Source: Rivularia sp963920925 (lineage in GTDB: Bacteria > Cyanobacteriota > Cyanobacteriia > Cyanobacteriales > Nostocaceae). Taken from it: a stretch of DNA of 64,000 nucleotides. This document shows positions 11,201 through 20,049 of the stretch, piece after piece; within the stretch, counting starts at the first letter, position 1; each line of letters opens with the position of its first letter. The stretch is taken from NCBI RefSeq assembly GCF_963920925.1, contig NZ_CAWUDI010000035.1:1-64000 (forward strand), given 5' to 3'. A program made the translations under genes and the position numbers. The notes below the pieces were generated by a model. It was not told where the DNA came from and did not search any database. It saw nothing but the letters and a program-made list of their open reading frames with translations.

Positions 11201-12219
11201 TTGATGTTGATTCTATATTAATTGAAACCGAACCTGGATTTGTCAGTGATAATCCTAATATCAAATTTAATCCTAATAATGATAATGCTAGTGGTTTAAC
11301 CAGTATTACTAGAGGCAAGGGCAATGCTGGAGAAATAGAAGTTACGGCTTCGGAGATATTTTTAGCAAATAAAGGAAAAATTAGTACCACCACAGAAGAT
11401 GAAGGAAATGCTGGCAAAATAACTTTGAATACATCCTTACTACAATTGGAAAACTCGGCAACTGAAGATGGTGCAGGTATACGTAGTGGTTCGAGTGGTT
11501 CCGGTGCTGCTGGTGAAATTACTGTCACTGCTGACAAAGTTTTATTAAATAATAGCGAAATTGAAGCTCTAAGTAACTCAGGGGATGGCGGTAATATTAA
11601 CCTGAATGTAGATAGATTACTCGAACTGCGTCGCGGTAGCCAAATCACCACCAATGCAGGTACTGCTCAACAAGGCGGCAATGGTGGTAATATCAATATT
11701 GATTCAAAGTTTATCGTCGCTATACCTAAAGAAAATAGCGATATTACTGCTAATGCTTTCAGTGATAGTGGTGGTAGAGTTGAAATTAACTCACTCGGTG
11801 TCTTTGGTATCGAACCCCGCATCCAGCAAACTGATGAAAGCGATATTACAGCCAGTTCCGAACAAGGTGTTCAAGGTGTAACAAATATTAATGCACCTGA
11901 TAATAATTCTATTCAAAACAGCCTCATAGAATTAGCCCAAAACACAATTGATAGCGAAGCCTTAATTGCTACTAGCTGTGTAGTCAGAAGTAAGGAAAGA
12001 AACGGTACTTTTTATATTATTGGTAGTCAAGGTTTTCCCTATAGTCCCGGTGATGCAGTTCCTTCAAAATACTCTGCGCTTGAAGTGCAGTCTGTTCCAA
12101 ATAAGACCTCTGCATTACCGCGTCGTCGCTGGAAAATGGGCGATCCGATTGTTGAACCAACTGGGGTGTATCGTTTAGCAAATGGACGACGTATTCTTAG
12201 TAGAGAGTGTGGGAAGTGA
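8272..12219 (+). CDS. TPS exoprotein 3 (TpsA-like, distinct leader)
   Basis: A 1315-aa exoprotein. The leader is unlike the other three: a longer N-region, then a hydrophobic stretch ending in NPANAQ at about residue 52. The TPS domain contains NNLFHSFKEFGV, NLFLINPAGIVFGENAL (alanine instead of asparagine in NPNGI) and the second N-terminal class (NIGGSFVGSTADSIKF). Residues about 200-430 resemble classical hemagglutinin repeats (GGKVIVLGERLGLLENSLLDVSG). The remainder is asparagine-rich beta-helix repeats. The C-terminal module (NINIDSKFIVAIPKENSDITANAFS, SSEQGVQGVTNINAP; given as two parts of it) matches exoprotein 4, followed by the common tail. The AAGGGGG site before ATG 8272 supports the start. 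Its front half probably has a separate origin while its 3' end has been homogenised with its neighbours. Confidence 0.88.
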   Translation: MKCNESNNVLMRVVEYGCNIKQSLSQINIRCGWFLGIACTGIGAFGINPANAQITPDNTLPNNSSVTKDGNINIIQGGTTADNNLFHSFKEFGVINGDEAYFNNRVDISNIITRVTGGSESNINGLIRANGEANLFLINPAGIVFGENALLNIGGSFVGSTADSIKFGDDIEFSAINPQNTALLTVSVPLGLQYGKNQTNTISNSGNLSVNSGKNITLIGNSFENTGELKTNGGQISIAAISNEGFANLGKSGELLSLENQQLDIIDGNASNIGTVINRGRIDAASLQAGVGGKVIVLGERLGLLENSLLDVSGSVGGGEVTVGNIDTSAVYIDPKASINSNALTTGDGGKITVSATESTRAYGSFSARGGLNNGNGGTVATSGTNFLDIADITVDTNANNGLNGNWLLNSGNIIFGSSSSFNGTSTNNNFAIFQPAQSDTVLDISTIEKQLSAGNNITIAASKTDTQAGNIKTDQFVDIKAANNTPVTLTLQADNDINLPEFGIDTNNRLGMILQADMNENGKGNISLGTGEEGRFLVDTKGGKFTASANDILFSDVTINSSNAGKTDSEPIRISTAGSFEMNASGIIRETSGDGNGGEININADSFSLQGGIENNTIGNGNAGDINIEVNSFSLKGGLISSETEGAGNNGLVTIKADNLELERGLIQSLTTSDGDARDIIIEANSVSLKGGSLSTINESNGKAGNISIDADKIFIEQASVLVDNGGITEENGGDINIKADSLSLQGGAIDNITNGNVNAGKINIEVNSLSVKNGLINSETQGDGKSGLVTIKTDTLDIDRGGIRSITKGDNNKKDIDDVRGIKIDATNSVTLKNGDFSTRTEGNDNAGNIDINATNEILLLEKAAFTTDSNGQGNAGKIILDTGSLILDNQGIIASNANAKENDFSSVANAGEIEINVDSILLQNDSAITSQTFVAGIGGEIKIQADKMTLKNNSNITSSAEGNESTGNAGKIIVDVDSILIETEPGFVSDNPNIKFNPNNDNASGLTSITRGKGNAGEIEVTASEIFLANKGKISTTTEDEGNAGKITLNTSLLQLENSATEDGAGIRSGSSGSGAAGEITVTADKVLLNNSEIEALSNSGDGGNINLNVDRLLELRRGSQITTNAGTAQQGGNGGNINIDSKFIVAIPKENSDITANAFSDSGGRVEINSLGVFGIEPRIQQTDESDITASSEQGVQGVTNINAPDNNSIQNSLIELAQNTIDSEALIATSCVVRSKERNGTFYIIGSQGFPYSPGDAVPSKYSALEVQSVPNKTSALPRRRWKMGDPIVEPTGVYRLANGRRILSRECGK

Positions 12220-12624
12220 GTGTAATTGGTAACTGGTAATTGATAATTGGTAGTTGATAATTCGTAGGAGAGAGGGGAGAGGAAAAAAGAATTTTTATAG
12301 GTAACTGCATAAACACCTTGGGAGTCGGACTATTTAATATTTGTAATGGTTAGAAATTATTTTTTAAGCATGAGGGGTTGAAATGAAGAATATTGAGTGC
12401 AAGTGGAAATTATATAGTTTGATTTTATTGGGTTCTATTGGTGTGGGCATAACATCAATCAAACCGTGTTTTGCACAAACCAATATTGATATTGTCCCAG
12501 ATAACACGTTAGGAACTGAAGCTTCACGAATTAACAATAATATAAATGTAAATGATATCCCCAGCACCCTGATAGAAGGTGGAGCAGAGCGCGGTCAAAA
12601 TTTATTCCATAGTTTGCAGGAATT
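12115..12624 (+). repeat. Long direct repeat, copy 3
   Basis: Matches bases 30-539 at offset 12085 over 510 bp, joining the end of exoprotein gene 3 to the start of gene 4. Identity with copy 2 continues to about 12774 with one visible substitution (C for T at 12721). It then breaks at the codons for NLFLINPNGI, where gene 4 switches to the class seen in gene 1. Confidence 0.9.
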
Positions 12625-15600
12625 TAATGTCAATGAAGGGCGAGGAGCTTATTTTGTAGTTCCCAATGATGCGATTCAAAATATTTTAACAAGAGTAACC
12701 GGAAATAATCCTTCTTCTATCAATGGGATTTTGGGGACGATATTAAATAGAAATTTCGATCCAACCAATGCAAATTTATTTTTAATTAATCCTAACGGAA
12801 TTATTTTTGGTAGAAATGGCACTTTAGATGTAAATGGTTCCTTCGTGGGCACGACTGCTAATGCAATTTCCTTTGGTGAGCAAGGATTTTTTAGCGCGAC
12901 GAATCCCCAAACATCATCTTTATTAACTGTAGATCCGAATGGGTTGTTGTTTAATCAAATTAATCAAAATGCAGCGATTCAAAATAACTCATTTGCACCA
13001 ACAGGAATAAGAAACCCAGCAGATTCGAGAAACGTATTTGGTTTGCGCGTTCCCGATGGTAAAAGTTTGCTGCTCGTGGGTGGTAATGTCAGCATGAATT
13101 TGGGGGAATTAAACGCCTATGGTGGCAGAGTTGAGTTGGGAGGATTGGCAGAAGCTGGAACTGTAGCGCTAGATATAAATGGTGATAATTTTAAATTGGG
13201 ATTTCCTGAGAATGTAACTCGTGGGGATGTTTCGCTGACAAATCGAGCCTTTGTATATGTAGAAGCGGATGGTGGGGGTGATATTGCAGTTAATGCTCGG
13301 AATATAGAAATTACGGGAGGAAGTTTACTTTCTGCTGGTATTAGTCAAGGTTTGGGGACACCTGATGCTGTTGCAGGAGATATTGCACTTAATGCAATAG
13401 AAAAGATAACTATTGCCAATCCTGGAAGTGAAGTTTATAACAATGTTAATACTGGCGCGATTGGTAATAGTGGAAATATTAATATCATAGGGAAATCTGT
13501 TGAAATTGATAACAATGCTGCAATCAAGGTTGATGGCGATCGCGCTGGTGATATTCGCATAGAAGGTAATGAAGTTAATCTCAGTGGAGCTTCAAGTATT
13601 GAATTAACTACTGGAAGTCAAGATAGTGGCGAGATTTCGATTCGCGCCGACAAATTAGAGATTGCAGGAAATTCACGTATACTCTCTAATACCATTAGTA
13701 CGGGGAAAAGTGGAGATATCACAATTGATGTTGGTAGCTTTATAGCCCAAGAAAATTCTTTAGTTGCTGCTACTTCTTTTCTTGCATCGGGAAAAACAGG
13801 AAATATCAACTTAGAAGCAAAGGATTCTATAAATATATTTAATAGTAGTCAAGTATCTACATTCGCAATTGGTAGGGGAGATGGAACAACCACAGGAAGC
13901 GGAGGTAGTATTTCGATTGAAACTAAAGACTTGAATTTACAAAATGGAAATATACTCGTTAGTACTTTTTTAGGTCAAGGAAATGCTGGTGAGTTACAAA
14001 TTAAAGCAACTAACTCTGTAAATTTGAGTGATGGTTTAATCACTACATCATCATTAGGTGCTGGTGGTAGTGGTTCTATCTTAATTGAGACAAAAGATTT
14101 GAATGTTGAAAACGGAGGAAGTATATTCACCAATGTTTTTGACCCTAGCAATGTAGATGTTGACACTATCGATTTCCAAGTTTCTTCACCTGAAGCAATA
14201 AATTTATTAAGTCAGCTTATTAGCACGATCAATCCAGAAAATGTAGGTAAAGCCAATTCCGGTAATTTGACAATCATTGCTGAGAATTCCGTAAAAATTA
14301 CTGGACAATCAGCAAATGGTAATAATCGTAATTCTTTGTCTACAGCAACATTCGGTAAGGGGAATGGTGGTAATATTACCATAGATTCGGGTTCCCTCTT
14401 ATTACAAGATGGCGCTCAACTTCGAGCCTCAACTTTTGGAACTGGGAATGCGGGAAATGTGACGGTAACAGCAAAAGATGCCGTTTCCCTTACAGATGCT
14501 AATATTTTCAGCACGGTGGGAACAGGAGCAGAAGGTAAAGGGGGAAATATTGAGATTAATGCAGGAACATTTAACTTAACAGAAGGTGCTTCACTTACTG
14601 CCTCAACTTTTGGAATTGGAGATGCAGGGAATGTGAGGGTAACAGCAAAAGATGCCGTTTCCCTTACAGTTGGCGACATCTTCAGCCGAGTAGGAACAGG
14701 TGCAGAAGGTAACGGGGGAAATATTACCATTGACTCGGGTTCATTTAACTTAGGAGAGGGCGCATCTCTTACTGCCTCAACATTTGGACAAGGGGATGCG
14801 GGGAATGTGACGGTTAATGCAATTGATGCCGTTTCCCTTGTAGGTGGTGATATTTTCAGTTCGGTGGAACGAGGAGGTGTGGGTAAAGGTGGCAATATTG
14901 AGATTAATGCCGGTTCCCTTTCACTACGAGATGGCGCTCAATTAGCAACTATTACTCGTGAAGCATCTGATACTCAAAATGCAGGTAAAGGGAATGCGGG
15001 AAATATTAATGTCAATGTTACGGGTGTTGTAGATATTGCTGGTAAAAGAGATACATTTCCCAGTGGGCTTCGCAGCTTAGTGGGAACAGGTGCAGAAGGT
15101 AACGGGGGAAATATTACCATTGACTCGGGTTCGTTTAACTTAGGAGAGGGCGCATCTCTTAGTGCCTCAACATTTGGACAAGGGAATGCGGGGAATGTGA
15201 CGGTAACAGCAAAAGATGCCGTTTCCCTTACAGATGGCGACGTTTTCAGCACGGTGGGATCTGGGGGTGTGGGTAATGGGGGAAATATTAATATTAAAGC
15301 TAGTTCCCTTTCACTACGAGATGGCGCTCAATTACTAACTAGTACTCGTAGTGCATCTGATACCCAAGATGCAGGTAGAGGGAATGCGGGGAATGTGAAT
15401 ATCAATGTTACGGGTGATGTTGACATTGCTGGTGTAAAAAATGGACTTTCCAGTGCGATTTTCAGCCGAGTGGGAACGGGTACACAAGGCAAGGGTGGAA
15501 ATATTACCGTTAGGGCAGCAACATTTAAATTGGCAGAGGGTGCAATACTCGACGCACGCACTGGAAATAACGATCGCGGTGGCGATATTACAGTAAACGC

Positions 15601-16531
15601 GAATTTGTTTGAAGCACTCAATGGCGGACAACTCACTGCAACAACCTCAAGCAATGGAGATGCAGGGAAAATAACCGTTAATGCTACTGATAAAGTAATT
15701 ATTAATGGTAACGACCCAAATTTCAATGACCGAGTGACTAATTTTCCCAACCGTATCGGCAATATTGGCGCAAACAGTGGCTTTTTCGTCAATTCCACTG
15801 GTTCTGGAAATACAGGCAATATCGAAATCAACTCCCCCGAAATCACTTTAGATAACCTTGGTAAATTAAACGCCGAATCCACATCGGGAAACGGTGGTAA
15901 CATCATCCTGAATAATGTAGATAAATTACTTTTGCTCCGTCGCGGGGCTGAAATTTCCACCAATGCAGGTACCGATCAACAAGGCGGTGATGGTGGTAAC
16001 ATCAATATTGACTCAAAATTTATCGTTGCCATTCCCAAAGAAAACAGCGATATCACTGCCAATGCTTTCAGCGGTAGTGGTGGTAGCGTTGATATTATCT
16101 CTCAAGGTGTCTTTGGTATCGAAGCTCGCGATCGGCAAACGAGTCAAAGCGATATTACAGCTAGTTCGGAACAAGGTGTTCAAGGTGTAACAACTATTAA
16201 TGCACCTAATAATAGTAATATTCAAAACAGCCTCATAGAATTAGCCCAAAACACAATTGATAGCGAAGCCTTAATTGCTACTAGCTGCGTAGTCAGAAGT
16301 AAGGAAACAAACGGTACTTTCTATATTATTGGTAGTCAAGGTTTCCCCTATCGTCCCGGTGATGCAGTCCCTTCAAAATACTCTGCTATTGAAGTGCAGC
16401 CTGTCCCAAATAATACCTCTGCGGTCTTACCGCGTCGTCGCTGGAAAATGGGAGATCCGATTGTCGAACCAACTGGGGTGTATCGTTTGGCGAATGGGCG
16501 ACGTATTCTTAGTAGAGAGTGTGGGAGGTGA
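12383..16531 (+). CDS. TPS exoprotein 4 (TpsA-like)
   Basis: A 1382-aa exoprotein, the longest of the set. The first about 130 residues equal exoprotein 2. After NLFLINPNGIIFG it changes to the class of exoprotein 1 (TLDVNGSFVGTTANAI, LLFNQINQNAAIQNN). The middle holds at least five copies of a unit of about 70 residues built on GNVTVTAKDAVSLTDG, FSTVGTGAEGNGGNI and GSFNLGEGASLTASTFG. The C-terminal module (KFIVAIPKENSDITANAFSG, GVQGVTTINAP) is that of exoprotein 3. The final residues read ECGR instead of ECGK. It is the exoprotein gene nearest to the tpsB gene, although a palindromic element of about 400 bp lies between them. Confidence 0.9.
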   Translation: MKNIECKWKLYSLILLGSIGVGITSIKPCFAQTNIDIVPDNTLGTEASRINNNINVNDIPSTLIEGGAERGQNLFHSLQEFNVNEGRGAYFVVPNDAIQNILTRVTGNNPSSINGILGTILNRNFDPTNANLFLINPNGIIFGRNGTLDVNGSFVGTTANAISFGEQGFFSATNPQTSSLLTVDPNGLLFNQINQNAAIQNNSFAPTGIRNPADSRNVFGLRVPDGKSLLLVGGNVSMNLGELNAYGGRVELGGLAEAGTVALDINGDNFKLGFPENVTRGDVSLTNRAFVYVEADGGGDIAVNARNIEITGGSLLSAGISQGLGTPDAVAGDIALNAIEKITIANPGSEVYNNVNTGAIGNSGNINIIGKSVEIDNNAAIKVDGDRAGDIRIEGNEVNLSGASSIELTTGSQDSGEISIRADKLEIAGNSRILSNTISTGKSGDITIDVGSFIAQENSLVAATSFLASGKTGNINLEAKDSINIFNSSQVSTFAIGRGDGTTTGSGGSISIETKDLNLQNGNILVSTFLGQGNAGELQIKATNSVNLSDGLITTSSLGAGGSGSILIETKDLNVENGGSIFTNVFDPSNVDVDTIDFQVSSPEAINLLSQLISTINPENVGKANSGNLTIIAENSVKITGQSANGNNRNSLSTATFGKGNGGNITIDSGSLLLQDGAQLRASTFGTGNAGNVTVTAKDAVSLTDANIFSTVGTGAEGKGGNIEINAGTFNLTEGASLTASTFGIGDAGNVRVTAKDAVSLTVGDIFSRVGTGAEGNGGNITIDSGSFNLGEGASLTASTFGQGDAGNVTVNAIDAVSLVGGDIFSSVERGGVGKGGNIEINAGSLSLRDGAQLATITREASDTQNAGKGNAGNINVNVTGVVDIAGKRDTFPSGLRSLVGTGAEGNGGNITIDSGSFNLGEGASLSASTFGQGNAGNVTVTAKDAVSLTDGDVFSTVGSGGVGNGGNINIKASSLSLRDGAQLLTSTRSASDTQDAGRGNAGNVNINVTGDVDIAGVKNGLSSAIFSRVGTGTQGKGGNITVRAATFKLAEGAILDARTGNNDRGGDITVNANLFEALNGGQLTATTSSNGDAGKITVNATDKVIINGNDPNFNDRVTNFPNRIGNIGANSGFFVNSTGSGNTGNIEINSPEITLDNLGKLNAESTSGNGGNIILNNVDKLLLLRRGAEISTNAGTDQQGGDGGNINIDSKFIVAIPKENSDITANAFSGSGGSVDIISQGVFGIEARDRQTSQSDITASSEQGVQGVTTINAPNNSNIQNSLIELAQNTIDSEALIATSCVVRSKETNGTFYIIGSQGFPYRPGDAVPSKYSAIEVQPVPNNTSAVLPRRRWKMGDPIVEPTGVYRLANGRRILSRECGR

Positions 16532-16644
16532 ATCGATTTTAGATTTTAACAACGGATGCGTGTCTTTTAGATTTTGGATTTTGAGTAGGCACTTAAAAAA
16601 AACGGAATATAAAAGCCCCAAAACTCTATTAAGTAGGTAGGCGT

Positions 16645-17050
16645 AATTAAATATAAGATAAGACCTCACCCTCAATCCCTCTCCTTAGTAAGGCTACGGT
16701 GTACACACAAGTCTTAAAATCCTACCTGGGAATAGGTTTTGAACTATTCGTCAAGTCGCTCGAAGCCCTGTCATTGCGTTCACGAAGTGTTCCCTCTTAG
16801 GGAAGGAGGAACGACGTTAGCGTTCACGCAGTGAGTCGTCAGACTAAGCGTGTCCGTCAGGACATAGCAATCCCAAAATGTTGCGATTGCTATCTCCCTC
16901 CGGGAGACGCTGCGCTAACGCTCCGCTCGCAATGACGATTCAAGGGGGTTAAAATCCCTGAAACCTATGTAGAGAGTACTTCTGTGTACACCGTAGCCTT
17001 ACTAAGGAGAGGGAAGCGATACGGCAGGGTGAGGTTTTATATTTAATTTG
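16645..17050. mobile_element. About 400-bp inverted-repeat element between exoprotein 4 and TpsB
   Basis: The ends are complementary in blocks: a perfect 31-bp inverted repeat (16677-16707 with 16983-17013, containing CTTAGTAAGGCTACGGTG), an outer 10-bp block ACCTCACCCT (16663-16672 with 17026-17035), and an outermost AT-rich block AATTAAATATAA (near 16645 and near 17046). Inside is a smaller hairpin (ATAGCAATC...GATTGCTAT, about 16864-16892). No ORF of note. It resembles a non-autonomous transposon or MITE. It could act as a terminator or attenuator between tpsA and tpsB transcription. Confidence 0.7.
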
Positions 17051-17060
17051 ACCCAACTAT

Positions 17061-17088
17061 CAATTACCAATTACCAATTACCAATTAA
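17061..17088 (+). repeat. Heptamer tandem repeat (CAATTAC)
   Basis: Three perfect CAATTAC units and a fourth ending in A, lying 10 bp before the tpsB start. This is the short tandemly repeated repetitive (STRR) type common in heterocystous cyanobacteria. Closely related TAATTGG runs are at 38207-38248. Confidence 0.8.
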
Positions 17089-17097
17089 TTCAATAGT

Positions 17098-18843
17098 ATG
17101 CAGTTAATAAATATAAAAATAAAAACATTCGTACTTTTCAGCTTAATTATCGCCAGTTTGATGTCATTTAAACAATTGGCGATCGCTCAATCAACTCCCC
17201 CTGATGGAGTGACAATTCCCCCAAATTTACCTGAAACAATTGAAGAAACTATTCCCAAACCAAGGGAAACACCGCTACCCTCGAAACCAGAACCCTCCAA
17301 TCCACCTTCTTTACAAGTACCTTCGACAGATACACCTAACTCACCAACTACTCCCAGCAACGAACTAATTAATGTTAAGCAAGTTAAAGTTTTAGGTAAT
17401 ACAATTTTCAAAGACGAGATTAATAAATTACTGGAAAAATATCAAAACTGCGAGAATGTTGCTTGTCCTGTCAGCTTTGATAAGTTAGTTAAACTACGTT
17501 CTGACATCACAAAGTTATATCTTGAGAATGGCTATATTACCTCTGCTGCATTTATTTTAAATAATCAACCAATCGAAAGCGGCATGATCGAAATTCAGGT
17601 AGTAGAAGGTGAAATAGAACAAATTGAAATAAAAGGACTCAATAGACTACAGAAAAATTATGTCAGAAGTCGCCTTCAGTTAGCAATTAAACCTCCCTTA
17701 AACCAAAAACGCTTAGAACAAGCACTACGATTATTACAACTCGATCCTTTATTGCAACAAGTTGATGCAGAATTAATCGCAGGTAATACAACTGGTAGAA
17801 ATATCTTGCAAGTGCAAATACAAGAAGCACCTGCTTTTAACGCAGGTATTGCGATCGATAATAATCAATCTCCCACTATCGGCTCTCTTCAAGGAACTGT
17901 ATTCGCTAGTTATAATAACTTGTTAGGTTTTGGCGACCAATTTAGCGCCCAATACGGTTTGACAGATGGTCTAGATATATACAGCTTAGGCTACACAATA
18001 CCGTTAAATGCCCAAGACGGTACAGTTAATATCAGCTACAGTAACAATAATAGTCAGATAATCGAAAACCAATTTGCCGATTTAGGTATCCGCAGCAACT
18101 CAGAAACTTTATCATTTGGTTTGCGACAACCTTTAGTCAAAAAACCCGATACAGAATTTGTTCTAGGTTTATCTTTAGATGTACGTCGCTCTCAAACATT
18201 TTTGCTTGATGACGAACCTTTTTCCTTCTCCGAGGGGCCAGAAGACGGTAAATCTAGAGTAACAGTAGTTCGCTTTTCCCAAGAGTGGTTGCAACGAAAC
18301 GCAACTCAAGTACTTGCAGCGCGATCGCAATTTAGTTTAGGGATTGATGCATTTGACGCTACCACCAACGATAGTGGAATTGATGGACGATTTTTTACTT
18401 GGTTGGGACAATTTCAATGGGTACAGCAACTGTCGCCGAAAACGTTAATGGTAGCCAAAATCAACGCTCAACTGACTCCAGATGGTTTACTATCCTTAGA
18501 AAAACTTAGTTTGGGTGGAGTAGATACGGTGCGTGGATATAGCCAAAACCAACTTGTCGCCGATAATGGGATTATTGGTTCGGTAGAATTGCGTTTTCCC
18601 CTGACATCAGACAACTTGTTACAAATCAGACCATTTTTCGATATCGGTACTGTTTGGAATAACCAAGAAGAAAATCCCGATCCACAGACCATTGCAGGTT
18701 TAGGATTGGGATTAACCTGGCAAGCTAGACGCGATTTATTGTTACAACTAGACTACGGTATTCCATTAATAGCAGACGAAGAAGAAGGTAACTCCCTCCA
18801 AGAAAATGGACTTTACTTTTCGCTGCGCTATCAACCGTTTTGA
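17098..18843 (+). CDS. TpsB outer-membrane transporter (ShlB/FhaC/HecB family)
   Basis: A 581-aa outer-membrane protein that exports TPS exoproteins. Residues 1-31 are a signal peptide (LAIAQS). Residues about 32-87 are a proline/serine/threonine-rich linker. Two POTRA domains follow: about 90-165 (INVKQVKVLGNTIF) and 165-240 (VVEGEIEQIEIKGLNRLQ). From about 250 to the end is a beta-barrel with alternating hydrophobic strands and the family signature SLGGVDTVRGY near residue 470. It ends in FSLRYQPF with the terminal phenylalanine used for barrel assembly. The length fits FhaC relatives. It is the only transporter gene seen beside four exoproteins, so it probably serves all of them. Confidence 0.92.
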   Translation: MQLINIKIKTFVLFSLIIASLMSFKQLAIAQSTPPDGVTIPPNLPETIEETIPKPRETPLPSKPEPSNPPSLQVPSTDTPNSPTTPSNELINVKQVKVLGNTIFKDEINKLLEKYQNCENVACPVSFDKLVKLRSDITKLYLENGYITSAAFILNNQPIESGMIEIQVVEGEIEQIEIKGLNRLQKNYVRSRLQLAIKPPLNQKRLEQALRLLQLDPLLQQVDAELIAGNTTGRNILQVQIQEAPAFNAGIAIDNNQSPTIGSLQGTVFASYNNLLGFGDQFSAQYGLTDGLDIYSLGYTIPLNAQDGTVNISYSNNNSQIIENQFADLGIRSNSETLSFGLRQPLVKKPDTEFVLGLSLDVRRSQTFLLDDEPFSFSEGPEDGKSRVTVVRFSQEWLQRNATQVLAARSQFSLGIDAFDATTNDSGIDGRFFTWLGQFQWVQQLSPKTLMVAKINAQLTPDGLLSLEKLSLGGVDTVRGYSQNQLVADNGIIGSVELRFPLTSDNLLQIRPFFDIGTVWNNQEENPDPQTIAGLGLGLTWQARRDLLLQLDYGIPLIADEEEGNSLQENGLYFSLRYQPF

Positions 18844-18894
18844 TCTCATCCCTATAATTATCCTGTTGCTATAGCAACTTTTGTATAGCTCTCG

Positions 18895-19140
18895 TTCCAA
18901 GGCTCTGCCTGGGAACGCTACAAGCGAGGCTCTGCCTAGCAATAGACATCTCCGGAAATCATGTATCTGGTTCCAAATTACACAGATACCTAACCCCCCT
19001 ACCCCCCTTCCCTACCAGGGAATGGGGGTTTTTAAGCCTCTCTCCCAGTGGGGGAGAGGTTTGTATACAGTTCTTTTTTCTTTTCCGGAGATGTCTAATG
19101 AATGAAGGCAGAGCCTTCAACTCTGTGTTCCTTGCCAGAG
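18895..19140. repeat. Dispersed repeat interrupted by a MITE
   Basis: The left half (18895-18940, containing AAGGCTCTGCCTGGGAACG and GCGAGGCTCTGCCTAGC) and the right half (19100-19140, GAAGGCAGAGCCTTCAACTC) read as one palindrome-rich repeat split by the element at 18944-19096. Fragments of the same left half recur at 48716-48735 upstream of the protease pseudogene. No coding sequence is evident in this spacer. Confidence 0.6.
18944..19096 (+). mobile_element. MITE-like element, family 1, copy 2
   Basis: A 153-bp element with the same 15-bp ends as copy 1 (AGACATCTCCGGAAA at 18944-18958, complement at 19082-19096), in the opposite orientation. AAT flanks both sides (18941-18943 and 19097-19099). 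The internal hairpins are diverged from copy 1. The matching ends with differing interiors suggest the ends are the functional part. Confidence 0.85.
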
Positions 19141-19189
19141 ACAAGGAACAAGTGATAGAAAGTGTTCTTAGAAATAAAGTTCCTTCCAA

Positions 19190-19216
19190 CTCCCCGTATT
19201 ATTGGGGGTTTTTTCT
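19190..19216 (+). terminator. Possible Rho-independent terminator
   Basis: A short stem, AACTCCCC paired with GGGGGTT around a GTATTATT loop, runs directly into TTTTTT (19209-19214). It lies about 350 bp after tpsB and before the CAP gene, so it could end read-through from tpsB. The stem is short and includes a G-T pair. Confidence 0.45.
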
Positions 19217-19449
19217 TAAATCCTATTGTAGGTATACATTTTTCTGCAAAACCACTTACACATTTAAGCTGCTCGACTTGCAAAAAAATGTATTAAAGAC
19301 ACCACAATTTGTAGTTTATTTAACTTGGTAAATTTCTTATTCTATTAATTAAAGCAACGGGGAATAAACAATCGTATTCACGCAAGTTTAACCTGATGCT
19401 CTACAAAAACTGATTTTATACCATCCAAGTTGTTGGTAGTGAGAAAAAA

Positions 19450-20049
19450 ATGTCTATAAATTTGTGCGGCGGTAAAACAGAAAGCAAAAATCGAGTTTCA
19501 AAGATACACAAAATATTCAAACCGCTCCCTGGAATTGTTCTAGGAACAATGATGCTGATTGGCGGATTAGAAACGATTCAATTTTCTCAGGATGTTAATG
19601 CGATCGCAGATTCTCCGATTGTATTAGGTTCAAAACCAGTTAATGCTCAATCTAATGAATTGATTGCTTTGGAAAGAACTGTTCACAATCAAATCAATAT
19701 ATACCGTCGCTCTCGTGGTTTGCAACCTTTAAAATTGGATAGTCGTGTTAGTAGGATAGCTAGAAACCATAGCCAAAAGATGGCAGCAAAGCAGACTCCT
19801 TTTGGTCATGATGGATCTAAATCGCGGTACAAACAGATTAATAGTATAATTCTCTGGCGCGGTGTCGCGGAAAACGTCGCTTATAACCAAGGCAATAGAT
19901 ATCCAGCAAACACCGCTGTCAAGGGTTGGATTCAAAGTTCCGGGCATCACAAGAATATAGTAAGTGCAAATCAAATAACTGGTATTGGCGTTGCCAAGAA
20001 TTCTAAGGGTGAGTACTACTTTACTCAACTTTTTGTTCGCATTCGATAA
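19450..20049 (+). CDS. CAP-domain (SCP/PR-1-like) secreted protein
   Basis: A 199-aa protein. Residues about 25-60 contain a hydrophobic segment suggesting export. Residues about 75-198 form a CAP domain: HNQINIYRRSRGLQPL, then FGHDGSKSRY (the family's GH..S..R), AENVAYNQG (the xENVA motif), and WIQSSGHHKNIV (the W..S.GH..N motif). The last part (GIGVAKNSKGEYYFTQLF) is the usual final strand. Bacterial CAP proteins are extracellular and of varied, mostly unknown function. The gene stands alone between repeats and the Fe-S membrane protein. Confidence 0.85.
   Translation: MSINLCGGKTESKNRVSKIHKIFKPLPGIVLGTMMLIGGLETIQFSQDVNAIADSPIVLGSKPVNAQSNELIALERTVHNQINIYRRSRGLQPLKLDSRVSRIARNHSQKMAAKQTPFGHDGSKSRYKQINSIILWRGVAENVAYNQGNRYPANTAVKGWIQSSGHHKNIVSANQITGIGVAKNSKGEYYFTQLFVRIR

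Noticed and set aside
18881..19331. Short open frames on both strands downstream of tpsB
   Set aside because: They lie in the MITE and its host repeat and have no independent coding support.
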